DNA of 64,000 nucleotides. Source: Elephas maximus indicus. Its lineage: Eukaryota > Chordata > Mammalia > Proboscidea > Elephantidae. Shown here one piece after another: positions 1-11,470 of this stretch (positions are counted from its first letter, which is position 1; the number at the start of each line of letters is the position of its first letter). The notes under the pieces are model-generated. The model did not search any database. It was given only the letters and a program-made list of their open reading frames with translations, and was not told the DNA's origin. The stretch covers positions 146,712,001 through 146,776,000 of the forward strand of contig NC_064820.1 in NCBI RefSeq assembly GCF_024166365.1, written 5' to 3'. The position numbers and the translations under genes were made by a program.

Positions 1-768
1 GTCATCTGCAAATAGAGATAATTTTACTTCCTCTTTGCCAATCCGGATGCCCTTTATTTCTTTGTCTAGCCTAATTGCTTTGGCTAGAACTTCTAGCACA
101 ATGTTGAATAAAAGCGGTGATAAAGGGCATCCTTGTCTGGTTCCCGTTCTCAAGGGAAATGCTTTCAGGTTCTCTCCATTTAGAGATGTTGGCTGTTGGC
201 TTTGCATAGATGCCCTTTATTATGCTGAGGAATTTTCCTTCAATTCCTATTTTGGTGCGAGTTTTTATCATGAATTTGTGTTGGACTTTGTCAAATACCT
301 TTTCTGCATCAATTGATAAGATCATGTGGTTTTTGTCTTTTGTTTTATTAATATGGTGGATTACATTAATGGTTTTTCTAATATTAAACCAGCCTTGCAT
401 ACCTGGTATAAATCCCTCTTGGTAGTGGTGAATTATTTTTTTGATATGTTGTTGAATTCTATTGGCTAGAATTTTGTTGAGGATTTTTGCATCTATGTTC
501 ATGAGGGATATAGGTGTGTAATTTTCTTTTTTTGTGATGTCTTTACCTGGTTTTGGTATCAGGGAGATGGTGGCTTCATAGAATGAGTTGGGTAGTATCC
601 TGTCACTTTCTATGCTTTGAAGTACCTTTAGTAGTAGTGGTGTTAACTCTTCTCTGAATGTTTGGTAGAACTCTGCAGTGAAGCCGTCCGGGCCAGGGCT
701 TTTTTTTGTTGGGAGTTTTTTGATTACCGTTTCAATGTCTTTTTTTGTTATGGGTCTATTTAGTTGTT

Positions 769-2103
769 CTATTTCTGAATGTGTTTAGGTAGGTAGTGTT
801 TTTCCAGGAATTCATCCATTTCTTCTAGGTTTGCAAATTTGTTAGAGTACAATTTTTGGTAATAATCTGATATGATTCTTTTAATTTCAGTTGGGTTTGT
901 TGTGATGTGGCCCTTCTTGTTTCTTATTCGGGTTATTTGTTTCCTTTTCTGTATTTCTTTAGTCAGTCTAGCCAATGGTTTATCAATTTTGTTAATTTTT
1001 TCAAAGAACCAGCTTTTGGCTTTGTTAATTCTTTCAATTGTTTTTCTGTTCTCTAATTCATTTAGTTCAGCTCTAATTTTTATTATTTGTTTTCTTCTGG
1101 TGCCTGATGGATTCTTTTGTTGCTCACTTTCTATTTGTTCAAGTTGTAGGGACAGTTCTCTGATTTTGGCTCTTTCTTCTTTTTGTATGTGTGCATTTAT
1201 TGATATAAATTGGCCTCTGAGCACTGCTTTTGCTGTGTCCCAGAGGTTTTGATAGGAATTATTTTCATTCTCGTTGCATTCTATGAATTTCCTTATTCCC
1301 TCCTTGATGTCTTCTATAACCCAGTCTTTTTTCAGGAGGGTATTGTTCAGTTTCCAAGTATTTGATTTCTTTTCCCTAGTTTTTCTGTTATTAATTTCTA
1401 GTTTTATTGCCTTATGGTCTGAGAAGATGCTTTGTAATATTTCGATGTTTTGGATTCTGCAAAGGTTTGTTTTATGACCTAATATGTGATCTATTCTAGA
1501 GAATGCTCCATGTGCGCTAGGAAAAAAAGTATACTTTGCAGCAGTTGGGTGGAGAGTTCTGTATAAGTCAATGAGGTCAAGTTGGTTGATTGTTGTAAGT
1601 AGGTCTTCCGTGTCTCTATTGAGCTTCTTACTGGATGTCCTGTCCTTCTCCGAAAGTGGTGTGTTGAAGTCTCCTCCTATAATTGTGGAGGTGTCTATCT
1701 CACTTTTCAGTTCTGTTAAAATTTGATTTATGTATCTTGCAGCCCTGTCATTGGGTGCATAAATATTTAATATGGTTATATCTTCCTGATCAATTGTCCC
1801 TTTTATCATTATGTAGTGTCCTTCTTTATCCTTTGTGGTGGATTTAAGTTTAAAGTCTATTTTGTCAGAAATTAATATTGCTACTCCTCTTCTTTTTTGC
1901 TCATTGTTTGCTTGATATATTTTTTTCCATCCTTTGAGTTTTCGTTTGTTTGTGTCTCTAAGTCTAAGGTGTGTCTCTTGTAGGCAGCATATAGACGGAT
2001 CGTGTTTCTTTATCCAGTCCGAGACTCTCTGTCTCTTTATTGGTGCATTTAGTCCATTTACATTCAGCGTAATTATAGATAAATAAGTGTTTAGTGTTGT
2101 CAT
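769..2103 (-). pseudogene. L1 ORF2 fragment, endonuclease domain and linker
   Basis: An open frame of 444 codons starting at ATG 2103 encodes the N-terminus of L1 ORF2p. Visible motifs are SIITLNVNGLNAPIKRQR, the LQETH catalytic Glu motif, GGDFNTPLS, and SDHKAIKLEI (catalytic Asp-His), all diagnostic of the apurinic-type endonuclease that nicks target DNA. After the endonuclease comes the charged linker ending near LEKHYLPK. The frame breaks at 769; RT sequence continues in another frame at 502-71 ([32 protein letters not shown]). The domain is the best-preserved endonuclease in the window, but the gene is broken and cut by the edge. Confidence 0.88.
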
Positions 2104-2871
2104 TTTGATGCCTTTTTATGTGTGTTGTTGACAATTTCATTTTTCCACTTACTTTTTTGTGCTGAGACGTTTTTCTTTGTAAGTTGTGAGATCCTCATTT
2201 TCATAGTATCTGACTTTATGTTTGTTGAGTCGTTACGTTTTTCTTGGTTTTTATTTTGAGTTATGGAGTTGTTATACCTCTTTGTAACACGTACCTTTGA
2301 CTTGTCAGAGTTCACTACTTCTCTGATAATACTAGAAACCTAGAACACTTTCTTTACTTCTCTCCTGCTTTTTGCCTTATTGTCATCATGTATTTTTATT
2401 GTACATATATTTTAAACCCACATATTAGTATGATTTATTTGTACAGTCAATATTCATTCATATTTATCCACATAGTTCCCTTTTGTTGTAACTCATTCCT
2501 TCCCAAATTTCATGTTTCTATCTGGGACTAAATTTCTTTCTACCTAAAGAACTCCATTCAGTATTTTTCTTAGGGCAGATCTGCTGGTGATAAGTTCTCT
2601 CTGCTTTTTTACGTACGGAAAAAGTCTTTATTTCACCTTCATTTTTTAAAAAAAAAATTATTTTGTTATTGTCATCTTTATTTTAAAGTACAATTTCACT
2701 AGGTATAAAATTCCAAGTTGGCAGGGTTTTGTTTTTTGGGGTTTTTTTTAGCATTTCAAAGATGTCATTGTATTGTCTTCTGGATTTCATTAATTTTTGT
2801 TGTGATCAGCTCCTTTGAAGGAAACATGTCTTTTTTCCTGGCTGATTTTAAGATTTTCTCTCTTACATTTG

Positions 2872-3503
2872 TGTCTTATTTATCTAGTGCTGCTGTAACA
2901 GAAATACCACAAGTGCGTGGCTTTAACAAAGAAAAATTATTTTCTCGTAATTTTGGAGGCTAAAAATCTGAATTCAGGTGCCGGCTCTAGGGGAAGGCTT
3001 TCTCTCCCTATTGGCTCTGTGGGAAGGTCCTTGTCTCTTCAGCTTCTGTTCCTTGGCTCCTTGGCGATCTTTGTGGCATGGCATCTATCTTCCCCCGTCT
3101 CTGCTTGCTTGGTCGCTTGCTCAATCTGCTCTTTTTATATCTCAAAAAAGTATGACTTAAAACACACCCTACACTAATACTGCCTAATACCCATTCCCAA
3201 ATTGGATTATAAGCACAGGTAGAAAAAAACAGAGAACCAAATCCATTGTCAAGTTGATTCTGACTCATAAAGACCCTACAGGACAGAGTAGAATTGCCCC
3301 ATAGGGTTTCCAAGGCTGTAATCTTTACGGAAGCAGACTGCCACATCTTTCGTCTACACAGCAACTGGGTGGGTTCGAACCACTGATCTTTTGGTTAGCA
3401 GCCAAGCACTTAAACACTGTGCCACCAGGGCTCCTTAATCTACAGGTATAAATGTTAGGGTTTACAACCCTTATTTTTAGAGGACAGAATTCAATCCATA
3501 ACA
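2872..3503 (-). mobile_element. MaLR-type solo LTR, antisense, with AfroSINE inside
   Basis: On the minus strand it starts TGTTATGGATTGAATTCTG and ends TAAGACA, with the family's conserved 3' block (cacttgtggtatttctgtta followed by cagcagcactag). Flanking 5-bp duplications are atttg and attgg (one mismatch), as expected for ERVL/MaLR insertions. Without the SINE at 3222-3436 it would be about 415 bp. It sits inside the old L1 ORF1 region. Confidence 0.82.
3222..3436 (-). mobile_element. AfroSINE, long variant
   Basis: An antisense copy running from its A-rich tail on the left to its tRNA-like head (…gccaccagggctcc) on the right. It contains the extra block 'ggctgtaatctttacgg…cagactgccacatc' that is absent from shorter copies. 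It interrupts the antisense LTR and is flanked by acaggta-type duplications. Confidence 0.9.
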
Positions 3504-3540
3504 ATTGGGTTTCGGCAGTTTTATGACGATGTGCTTAAAC

Positions 3541-3696
3541 AAACAAAAAAAAACCCCATTGCCATAGAGTCAGTCCTGATTCATAGCAACCCTATAGGAC
3601 AGAGTAGAACTGCCCCATAGGGTTTCCAAGAAGCAGCTGGTGGATTCAAACTGCTGACCTTTTGGTTAGCAGCCAAAGTCTTAACCAGAGCTCCAT
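3541..3696 (-). mobile_element. AfroSINE
   Basis: Short variant in antisense, with an A-rich tail on the left. It is flanked by an exact 10-bp target-site duplication, gatgtgctta, at 3527-3536 and 3697-3706. It interrupts the old L1. Confidence 0.92.
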
Positions 3697-3958
3697 GATG
3701 TGCTTAGGTGGGTTTTTCTTTGTATTTTTTCTGCTTGGGGTTTGCATAGCTTCTTTAGCATATGGTTTGTTTTGTTTTGTTTTGTCTTTCATCAGTTTTG
3801 GAATATTTTGAACATTATCTCTTCAAATATTGTTTCTGCCTTATTTTATTTTTACAGATTGAGACATGGAAGTTCTCAAAACATGGTCAGTTTCCTCTTT
3901 AAGACAGAGTAGAAAGATCTAACATAAGTAAAATTTGGTTCCCAGATGTAAAAATAAA

Positions 3959-4122
3959 GAGCCCTGGTTGTGCAGTGGTTAAGAGCTATGGCGAGCTACA
4001 GCTGCCAAACAAAAGGTCAGCAGTTAAAATCCATCAAACACTCCCTGGAGACCCTGTGGGGCAGTTCTCCTCTGTCACCATTGAGTAGGAATGGACTAGA
4101 TGGCAACGGGTTTGGTTTTTTG
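3959..4122 (+). mobile_element. AfroSINE
   Basis: Sense copy beginning gccctggttgtgcagtggtt (A box) and ending in the RTE-like tail gatggcaacgggtttggttt. It carries a duplication-like insertion (gctatggcgagctacagctg) just after the A box, and its B box is decayed. Confidence 0.88.
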
Positions 4123-4353
4123 GTTCTTAATTGTGTCACTCTAGCTGCATGGAACTACCAAAAGCTCTACTGGTTTCTCTGAACCCCAGCAGGAGCCCTC
4201 TTCCAGAGTCAGTTAAGTTCTCAGTTTCTTCCCTGCTCTAAAAATCAGCATATACCCCCTGGGGGAAAAAGCCGTAGTAAATCATCAACTCAACTCTCTG
4301 GAATTATCCTTTCATATCCTTGTTGCTTCATCAGTTCTCTGCCTTTAAACAGA

Positions 4354-4548
4354 CCTACTGTCAGGTCGATTCTGACTCATGGCTACCTGGTGTGTACAGA
4401 ACAGAAGTGCTCCATAGGGTTTTCAAGGCTGTGACCTTTCAGAAGGAAATTGCCAGGCCTGTCTTCTGAAGTACCTCTGGGAGGGCTTGAATTGCCAAAC
4501 TTTTATTTAGTAGCCAAGAGTTTAACCGTTTGTACCATCCAGGGACTT
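4354..4548 (-). mobile_element. AfroSINE, long divergent variant
   Basis: Antisense copy with the extra middle block (ggctgtgacctttcagaagg). It is flanked by exact duplications tttaaacaga at 4344-4353 and 4549-4558. It is more diverged than most copies. Confidence 0.85.
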
Positions 4549-4558
4549 TTTAAACAGA

Positions 4559-5014
4559 TATTTCTTGTTTTATCCAGCTTTTTAAATTATGCTTAATTTA
4601 TGTATAAGTCAGCTGCAAGCTGCTCCATCCAATCCAGAAGCATGTCTTACATTCCATAGGTTTTGAGATTGCATTTTTCTAATTTTATTTTTATTTTCTA
4701 TGTATTTTCTAATTTCAATTGCAATTTCTTCTTTGATACATTTATAAAATATATTTTTAAATTTCATAGTATGGGTTATTTTTCATTGTTGGGTGCAATG
4801 GTTTCTTATACATCTACTCCTTACAGGCTATCTTATTATCCAACATTTTGCATTTATGACAGTAGTAAAAATTCTACTACCCAACAATTTGGCACATAAA
4901 GGACATACCTCTGGCAGTAATGAATGCTGAGGTTCAAGGCAACAGTAACACTGACTGTGATGATTGAAGTTATGTTAGCTTGGCTGGGCCGTGATTCTCA
5001 GTAGTTTGACAAAT
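4559..5014 (-). other. AT-rich region with decayed L1 similarity
   Basis: The stretch 4600-4800 resembles the minus strand of an old L1 ORF2 (tattttctaatttcaattgc, then ttcttctttgatacat). Nothing coding survives. From about 4900 to 5014 there is sequence that leads into the unclassified LTR-like block around the 24-bp minisatellite. Confidence 0.4.
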
Positions 5015-5610
5015 ATGTAATGATGTAATCTGGTAGTTATGTAATTGTCATGGATTGAATTGTCCTCCCAAAATACTTGTCAACTTGGTTAGGTCATGAT
5101 TCCCCTATGTGACTGTATAATTGTCTACCATTTTATCTTCTGATGTGATTTCCCTATGTGTTGTAAATACTATCACTACGATGTAATAAGATGGATTAAT
5201 GGCAGTTGTATCAATGAGGTCTACAAGATTAGGTAGTGTCTTAAGCCAATCTCTTTTGAGATATAAAAGAGAGAAGCAAGCAGAAAGACAAGGGGACCTC
5301 ATACCACCAAGAAAGCAGTGCCAAGAGCAGAGTATGTCCTTTGGACCTGAGGTTCCTGCGCTGAGATGTTCCCAGACCAAGGGGAAACTGATGACAAGGA
5401 CCTTCCTCCAGAGCCAACACAGAGAGAGAGTCTTCCCCTGGAGCCGGCACCCTGAATTTGGACTTCTGGACTATTGAACTGTGAAAGAATAAACTTTTTG
5501 TTAAAGCTACCCACTGGTAGTATTTCTGTTATAGCAGCACTAGATGACTAAGACAGTAATGATGTAATTTGGCAGTTATGTAATGATGTAACTTGGAATT
5601 GTGTAGTAAT
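5015..5610 (+). repeat. Short minisatellite (about 24 bp unit) split by a solo LTR
   Basis: Units of the form tatgtaatgatgtaa(t/c)(t/c)tgg(c/t)agt occur just left of 5046 and twice more after 5555. The neighbouring bases to 5700 (tcctccatttcgtgatctga) look like the inside of another LTR, so the minisatellite may belong to a different, unclassified LTR. Confidence 0.55.
5046..5555 (+). mobile_element. MaLR-type solo LTR
   Basis: A 510-bp LTR starting tgtcatggattgaattg and ending ctaagaca, that is TG…CA termini. It carries a poly(A) signal AATAAA in 'agaataaactttttgttaaa' about 65 bp before the end. The 5-bp target duplication gtaat is exact (5041-5045 and 5556-5560). The layout matches the ERVL-MaLR class; several related copies occur in this window. 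Confidence 0.88.
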
Positions 5611-5755
5611 GTAGTTATCCTCCATTTCGTGATCTGATGTGGTCATCTTCCATTTTTGCATAATGCTGATTTCACATAACGACCCAGTCTTTGGAACCTA
5701 ATCATGTTGATAAGTGAGGAGTAGGTATATATACACATTAAATCAAATGTAAATA

Positions 5756-8201
5756 CAGGTAGTCCCCAACTTACAGTGGAGTTCTATTCTAACGACTCTA
5801 TCATAAATCAGTTCTGACATAAGTCAAATACATTTTTATTTTTTTAGTTTTCGTTATTATTGCCTTTTATTATCAGTATCTTAATAAATCCAATTTTGTC
5901 CTTGAGGGTAGGAAACATTACATATAAACTTATGGATATCTTTTAATATTGTGTATAGTACATATCTAATGATAAGATTTAAAAAAAAAAGACAGCCTGC
6001 TATGGATTGAATTGTGTCCCCCAAAAATGTGCGTTAATTTGGCTAATCCTTGATTCCCAGTATTGTGTGATTATCCACCATTTTGTCATCGGATGTGATT
6101 TGCCTATGTGTTGTAAATCTCATCTCTATGATATTAACGTAGTTAGATTAGTGGCAGTTACGTTAACAAGGCAGGACTCAATCTGCAAGGTCAGGTTGTA
6201 CCTCAAGTCAATGTCTTTTGAAGTATAAAAGAGAGAAGCAGAGAGACGGGGTGACCTCATACTACCAAGAAAACAGTGCCAGGAACAGAGCATGTTCTTT
6301 GGATCCAGGGTCCCTGTGCCAAGAAGTTCCTCAACCTGGGAAGATTGAGAACAAGGACCTTCCCCTAGAGCCAACAGAAACAGAAAGCCTTCCTCTGGAG
6401 CTGGTACCCTGAATTCAGACTTCTAGCCTCCTAGACTGTGAGAGAATAAATTTCTGTGTGAAAGCCATCCACTTGTGGTATTTCAGTTATAGGAGCACTA
6501 GATAACTAACACAAAACTTGGTACTAGGAGTGGAGTCCTGCTCTAACAGGTACCTAAAATGCGGAAGAAGTTTCGAAACTGTGAATAGATAGAGGCTGGA
6601 AGAGTTTTAAAGTGCCTCATAGTAAAAGCCTAAATTGCCTTGAAGAGGCTGTTGGTGGAATTATGGACATCAAAGGCAGTTCCGGTGAGGACTCAGTAGG
6701 AAGTGAGAAAAACCGTTAATAATAGAGATGACACAGGTGGTGAAAAGCAGCAGCAGAGTACTGGCAACAGCAGAAGCAGGAGACCAGCTTGAGATGAAGC
6801 TGGAGCCAACCCATGGAGCAAGAGCATTGAGTGCCTTTGGCAGGAGGCTTCCTGGTGGAGTGAGGTGCCTCTGAGCACTTATTGGCGGAGCTAGGCTTGC
6901 CAACCTACAAAGCAAGAGAACTGAGTGCTTTCCGGCCAAAGTTTACTGGCAGAGTAGGGTGCCTCCAGACACTTATCAGTGCAGCTAAAGAGCTCTGGAA
7001 CACTTGCCTCAAAAGGGCAGACACGGGCGGTAAGACTCAAACAGCTCAGAAGCAGAAGCTGAAGAGACAAGCAACACAGGAAGCCAAGCTGCCTCGGTCT
7101 CAAAGAATATGGCCGCAACTGCTGGGGTCTCAAAGGATGGACCCATAGCCTCTGGAGTTTCTAAGGGTGGAGTTGCCTCTCAGATGGACTAGGAGAATGG
7201 TGCACCTAAAGTGGAGGAAACAGAGTTGCCATTCCAGTGGGCCTGGAACGCAAAGCTGAAGCCCAGGGCCAAGGGCCCTCCACTCAGAATCTGGAGAGCG
7301 TGGTTAATACCTACAGTTTGGAGGGCAGGGCCATTGTCTGAATGGCCTCAGAGAACAGAGGATTATTTTCAAGCCTTGAGAGCTAATGTAATGTGTTCTG
7401 CTGACTTGCTTGGTGCCTGTTATCCCTTCTTTCCCTCCAATTTCTTCCATTTGTGATGGAAATGTCTAGCTTGTGCCTGTTCCACTATTATACTTTGGAA
7501 GCAGATAACTTGTATTCTAGATTTCACAGAACAGGAATTTTTGGGTTTTGGACTTGGAGTTGATTTAAGACTTTTACTATGACATGATGGGGTGAATATG
7601 TTTTACATGTGGCAAGGATGTGAATTTTGGGGGGTCAAAGTGTGGAATGTTATGGATTAATTGTATCACCCAAAAATGTGCGTCGATTTGGCTAGTCCAT
7701 GATTCCCAGTATTGTGTGAATATCTACCATTTTGTCATCTGATGTGATTTTCCTGCGTTTTGTTAATGAGGTGGAATTAGTGGCTGTTTTTTTTTTATGT
7801 TGGCAAGACTCAAACTACAAGATTAGGTTTTGTTTTAAGTCAATTTCTTTTGAGATATAAAAGACAAACAAGCAGAGAGACGGGGGACTTCATACCACCA
7901 AGAAAGGAGTGCTAGGAGCACAGTGTGTCCTTTGGACCTGGGGTCCCTGTGCTGAGAAGCTCCTTGACCAGTGAAGATTGATGACAAGGACTTTCCCCCA
8001 GAGCCGACAGGGAAAGAAAGTCTTCCCCTGGGGCTGCCACCCTGAATTCGGACTTCTAGCCTCTTAGACTGTAAGAATAATTTCTGTTTGTTAAAGCCAT
8101 CCATTTGTGGTATTTCCATTATAGGAGCACTATATAACTAAGACACAGTCGTAAGTGCAGTTTGTCATAACTTGAATACATCATAAATCAGGGACTACCT
8201 G
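5756..8201. mobile_element. Tigger-like non-autonomous DNA transposon, split by a MaLR element
   Basis: The left end caggtagtccccaacttaca is matched by an inverted right end …catcataaatcagggactacctg finishing at 8201. The left end is preceded by TA, the target dinucleotide of Tc1/mariner-type elements; the right flank reads AA, one change from TA. Removing the element at 5998-8145 and one TSD copy leaves about 295 bp, the size of a MITE. No transposase is present. Confidence 0.7.
5998..8145 (+). mobile_element. MaLR-type element with both LTRs
   Basis: A 5' LTR (5998-6513, 516 bp) and a 3' LTR (7648-8145, 498 bp) flank an internal region of 1134 bp. Both LTRs begin tg(c/t)tatggatt and end in …aca. 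The internal region starts with cttggtactaggagtgg, the priming-site region typical of MaLR internal sequences, and ends with a purine-rich tract (ttttggggggtcaaagtgtg) just before the 3' LTR. The 5-bp flanks are cagcc and cagtc (one mismatch). Internal reading frames are short and show no gag, protease or polymerase motif, as expected for a non-autonomous MaLR. Confidence 0.85.
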
Positions 8202-8660
8202 AATTACGTTGTTCAAATCCATATTCATAATTTTTTTTCTTTTTGTCAGCTTGATTTTTAAGTTACTGAAAAAACATAAGTGTTAAAAATTTCACACAAT
8301 GATAATGGATTTGTCAGGTTTTCCTTGGGGTTCACTATATTTATGTTTTCTATATTTTGAAGGTACGTTATTAGATGCAACAATTTCATAGCTATTATCC
8401 TTTCTTGGTGAATTAAAAAATTCATCATATGTAGTGTCTCTAAGCCTAGTAAGTTTTTTGCTTTAAATTTTGTTTTACCTAATATTAATATAGCTACATT
8501 AACTTTTTTTGTTAGTATTTGCTTGGTATATCTTTTTCCTATATTGATTTTTACTATTTCTGAGCCCAAATATTTATGAATAATAGCAATAGTTAAAATT
8601 TCATGCCTTACGTTTTTGACAATGTTTGTATTTTAATTGGAGCCTAGATCATTTATAGAG
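8202..8660 (-). mobile_element. Old L1 fragment (ORF2 endonuclease region), antisense
   Basis: The stretch gcttggtatatctttttcct and its surroundings match the minus strand of the L1 endonuclease coding region, far more diverged than the L1 at the left edge. No open frame is retained. Confidence 0.55.
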
Positions 8661-8684
8661 CCCACAGTTAAATGCATGACCAAC

Positions 8685-8835
8685 TGGGTAAAGTGAGGCC
8701 AGGGAAAAGAGTCCTAGACTAGGCAGCAGGCAGGAGACCTGGATTCTAGAGCCGGATCAGCCCTTTTGGCCATAGCCATTCCCCATCTTGGCTGCAGTAT
8801 TCCCACCTATGAAAAGGTGGCCTTAGAGCTCCTTG
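8685..8835 (+). mobile_element. MIR SINE, degraded
   Basis: The core gagacctggattctagagcc, followed by a degraded counterpart of the MIR '…tcagtttcctcatctgt' block (attcccacctatgaaaaggt), marks an ancient mammal-wide MIR. Confidence 0.6.
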
Positions 8836-8859
8836 TTCTCTGCAAGCTTCATGGCTTTT

Positions 8860-11160
8860 GTTTTTTAATTTTATTGCAGTAAAATATACATAAAATTTGC
8901 CATCTTAAACATTCTTAAGCGTACAATTCAGTGACATTAATTACATTTGTGTTGTGTAACCATCACCACTATTCATTCCCAAATGCTTTACGTCACCCTA
9001 AACAGAAACTCAGTACCTTTTAAGCCATAACTCCCCATTTCCTCCTCCCCCAGCCTTTGGTAATCACTAATAAACTTTTGTTTCCGTGCCCTTGCTTATG
9101 CTAGATATTTCATATAAGTAGGATTATACAATGTTTTTCTTTTTGGGTCTAATTTATTCACTCTTCACAATGTTTTTAAGGTTCACCCGTATATAGCATG
9201 TATCAGAACTTTATTTCTCTTCACAGCTGAATAATATTCTATTGTATGTGTATACTACATGTTGTTTATCTATTCATTTATTGATGGAAAATTGGGATGT
9301 TTCCATCTTTTGGCTGTTGTGAAGAATGCTGCAACGAACACTGGTGTACAAGTATTTTGAGTTCCTGCTTTCAAATCTTTTGGTTATGTGCCAGAGTGGA
9401 ACTGTGCATGTGGTGAAATGAGTTCCTTTAGTCCTGGTTCTTTAGAAAAATAGCTAGGGAGTTTTTTGTTTGTTTGTTTTGTTTTTTTTTTCCTGTAAGC
9501 CCTAAAGCGTTACGTTTGCCCTAATTCTTTGTTGAAGCAACCTGGTAGGAGGCAGGGCCCCAGGATTTTTTCTACCCCAGAGGGTTTGTTACTTTTGTCC
9601 AGGTTGACATTTCCTGAGTAAGCTGTAAACTACTTGATGGTTTGATATTTTTTTGTCTAGTCCTGGGCTGCATTCTGCCTTGTGACTGGTCTATTTTACA
9701 CACCTTGCAAAGATCGGTTGATTTATTTTGCAAACTGAGTGACGAGATACACAGAGGGGATTGGTCAGTTCATGGTCCTGCTGGGAGGGCCATGCCTTAA
9801 AATTGATAAGGAGTTTGCTTATATAAGCCAACCTCACAGAGGTTTTTTTTAGAAGCAAGGAGAGAGGAGAGAAGAAGCTGAGAGAGGGGAAGCAAAGAAC
9901 CCCCTAAAAGAGGTGTAACATGGGTCAAGGGCTGTAACACTGAAGACAGCAAGTGGCCCGGAAGGGGCCCTGTGGCAGTGCTAGCAGTAAAAGGCACAGA
10001 AGGGACCCTGCAGCAGTCAGTGGTGTTGGAAGAAACCTGTTGCTACGAAAGCAGCTGAGAATGCTGTACAAACTGGTACACTGCCTATGAGCTAGGCCAG
10101 TTAGCAGCAGAGTGGCCAAAGGCAGCGTGGGTGCCAAGCTGGCCTGCCTTTGGCAGCAGCAGATGCCATGGCTGTGCTGAAAGATGTAACCCTAAGGCTG
10201 AGAGGGGGTCAGGCCTGAGGGCCAAGAGGAGGCAGAGAGGAAGCCTTCCCTGAGGGGGCCAATAAGGAGCGTGCATGGTCAAGAGGGGGTATGGGTGTGC
10301 AGAGGCAAGAGAGGGTATCCATGGCTGAGAGGACAGTCCGCCGCTTGCATGGCTGGAAGGCCTGCCTGCTTGCATGGCCAAGAGAAGTTGAGAGAGCTGT
10401 CCTGCAATGAAGAAGGGATGGATGTGCTCTCTGCTTCGGAGGAGCCTTTCGGATCTTGCCTATGTGTTTCCTGATCCTGATCCTTAGTTGTAGGCTGTTA
10501 CTTCCTAAATAAACCACTTCACTGTAAGTATAATTCATGAGTTCTTATGGCCATTGCAACAACTTATCAAACCAGTTGAGAAGTATAGAGTGCCATGGGG
10601 GGAACAGCTGGTGCCAAAAATGGTGAAGAAATTGGAGAACGGAGGTTTATCTGACCTCACCTCATAGGAACCAGCTTTGTGCTGTTCCTGATTCTTCTCC
10701 CTCATGAAATTAGACCATTCCTTATGGTGTTAGATTACACTGGGTCGTATGGTAGCACTGTTTAACATTTTGAGGAACTGCCAGACTTTTCCAAGCAACC
10801 GCAGCATTTTATATCACCACCAGCCATGAATGAGGGTTCCAATTCCCTCACATCCTCACCAACACTTGTTATTTTTTACTATTGTGATAATAGCCATCCT
10901 GGTGGGTGTTAAGTGGTATCATATTGTGGTTTTGCTTTGCATTTCCCTAATGACTAATAGCATTGAGTATCTTTTCATGTGCTTATTGCCCATGTGCTTA
11001 TTCATGTGCTTATTTCTTCTTCAGAGAAATTTTTTTTAATAGTACTGATATGTTTGAATTTATTTCTGCCATTTTATTTTGTGCTGTATTTTTTTTTTCT
11101 ATATTCTTGTTTTCTAATTTCTTCCCTTCTTTTGGAAAACCAAATATAACAAGATGAAAG
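8860..11160 (-). mobile_element. Old L1 3' end, antisense, split by an LTR-like block
   Basis: Sequence 8860-9403 (ttgcagtaaaatatacataa … tcttttggctgttgtgaaga) and 10738-11160 (gggtcgtatggtag … atttccctaatgactaatag) is the classic antisense 3' half of an old L1M element. The two parts rejoin cleanly across the insertion at 9404-10737. Confidence 0.8.
9404..10737 (+). mobile_element. Unclassified LTR-like insertion
   Basis: A 1.33-kb block interrupts the old L1. It begins tgtgcatgtgg and ends gattaca (TG…CA). It has a TATA-like tttgcttatataagccaa near 9815-9832, a purine-rich ggagagaggagagaagaagc stretch soon after, and an AATAAA at about 10508. About 90 bp later comes agctggtgccaaaaatggtg, which resembles an ERVL-style primer-binding region. 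It could therefore be a 5' LTR plus a scrap of internal sequence. The minus-strand open frames here are short, Leu/Ser-rich and not recognised. Confidence 0.5.
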
Positions 11161-11470
11161 TTTATGTGTCACATAAACAAAGTCAAAAGACAGGTGGTCC
11201 GGCATTGGTTTTGCACTGTTAATCATCAAGGATCAAGGATCCATCTGTCTTGCTCCTCCACCTTTCGCGTGCTACCTTATGGTCTAAAATGGCCAACTGA
11301 GCTCCAGTCTTCATACTTTTATTCTAGCCAGAAGAAAAAAGCAAATAAGAGAATAGCCCTCCCTTTAAGGACACTCGCCCATAAGATGCAAATGACACTT
11401 CCCTTACATCCTATTGGCTTGAATTTACTAACATGACCAAACTGTATAGAAAAAAAAAAAAAAAAAAAGC
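11161..11470 (+). repeat. Unclassified old repeat with A-tract
   Basis: A non-coding block containing ccctccctttaaggacactc and acatcctattggcttgaa, a pattern I recall from old mammalian interspersed repeats without being able to name it. It ends in a long A-run at 11450-11468, suggesting a retroposed end. Confidence 0.4.

Larger units (their letters stand above)
1..3930 (-). mobile_element. L1 LINE, minus strand, cut by left window edge
   Basis: Reading the minus strand, an L1 runs from ORF1 sequence near 3930 through the ORF1-ORF2 spacer (about 2104-2600) into ORF2, which exits at position 1 in the reverse-transcriptase domain. The stretch 2600-2870 and its continuation after 3504 match the typical L1 ORF1 C-terminal region. 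It is interrupted by an antisense MaLR-type LTR (2872-3503) and an AfroSINE at 3541-3696. The part left of 2330 looks less decayed than the part on the right, so two L1 insertions fused end to end cannot be ruled out. Confidence 0.8.

Noticed and set aside
872-1252. 126-codon plus-strand open frame
   Set aside because: It is the antisense shadow of the L1 ORF2 linker on the minus strand, very hydrophobic from the complement of Lys/Glu codons.
6670-7456. Short open frames inside the MaLR internal region
   Set aside because: No gag, protease or polymerase motif; typical non-coding MaLR internal sequence.
9797-10381. Leu/Ser/Pro-rich minus-strand frames
   Set aside because: They overlap each other in different frames within the LTR-like block and show no domain.
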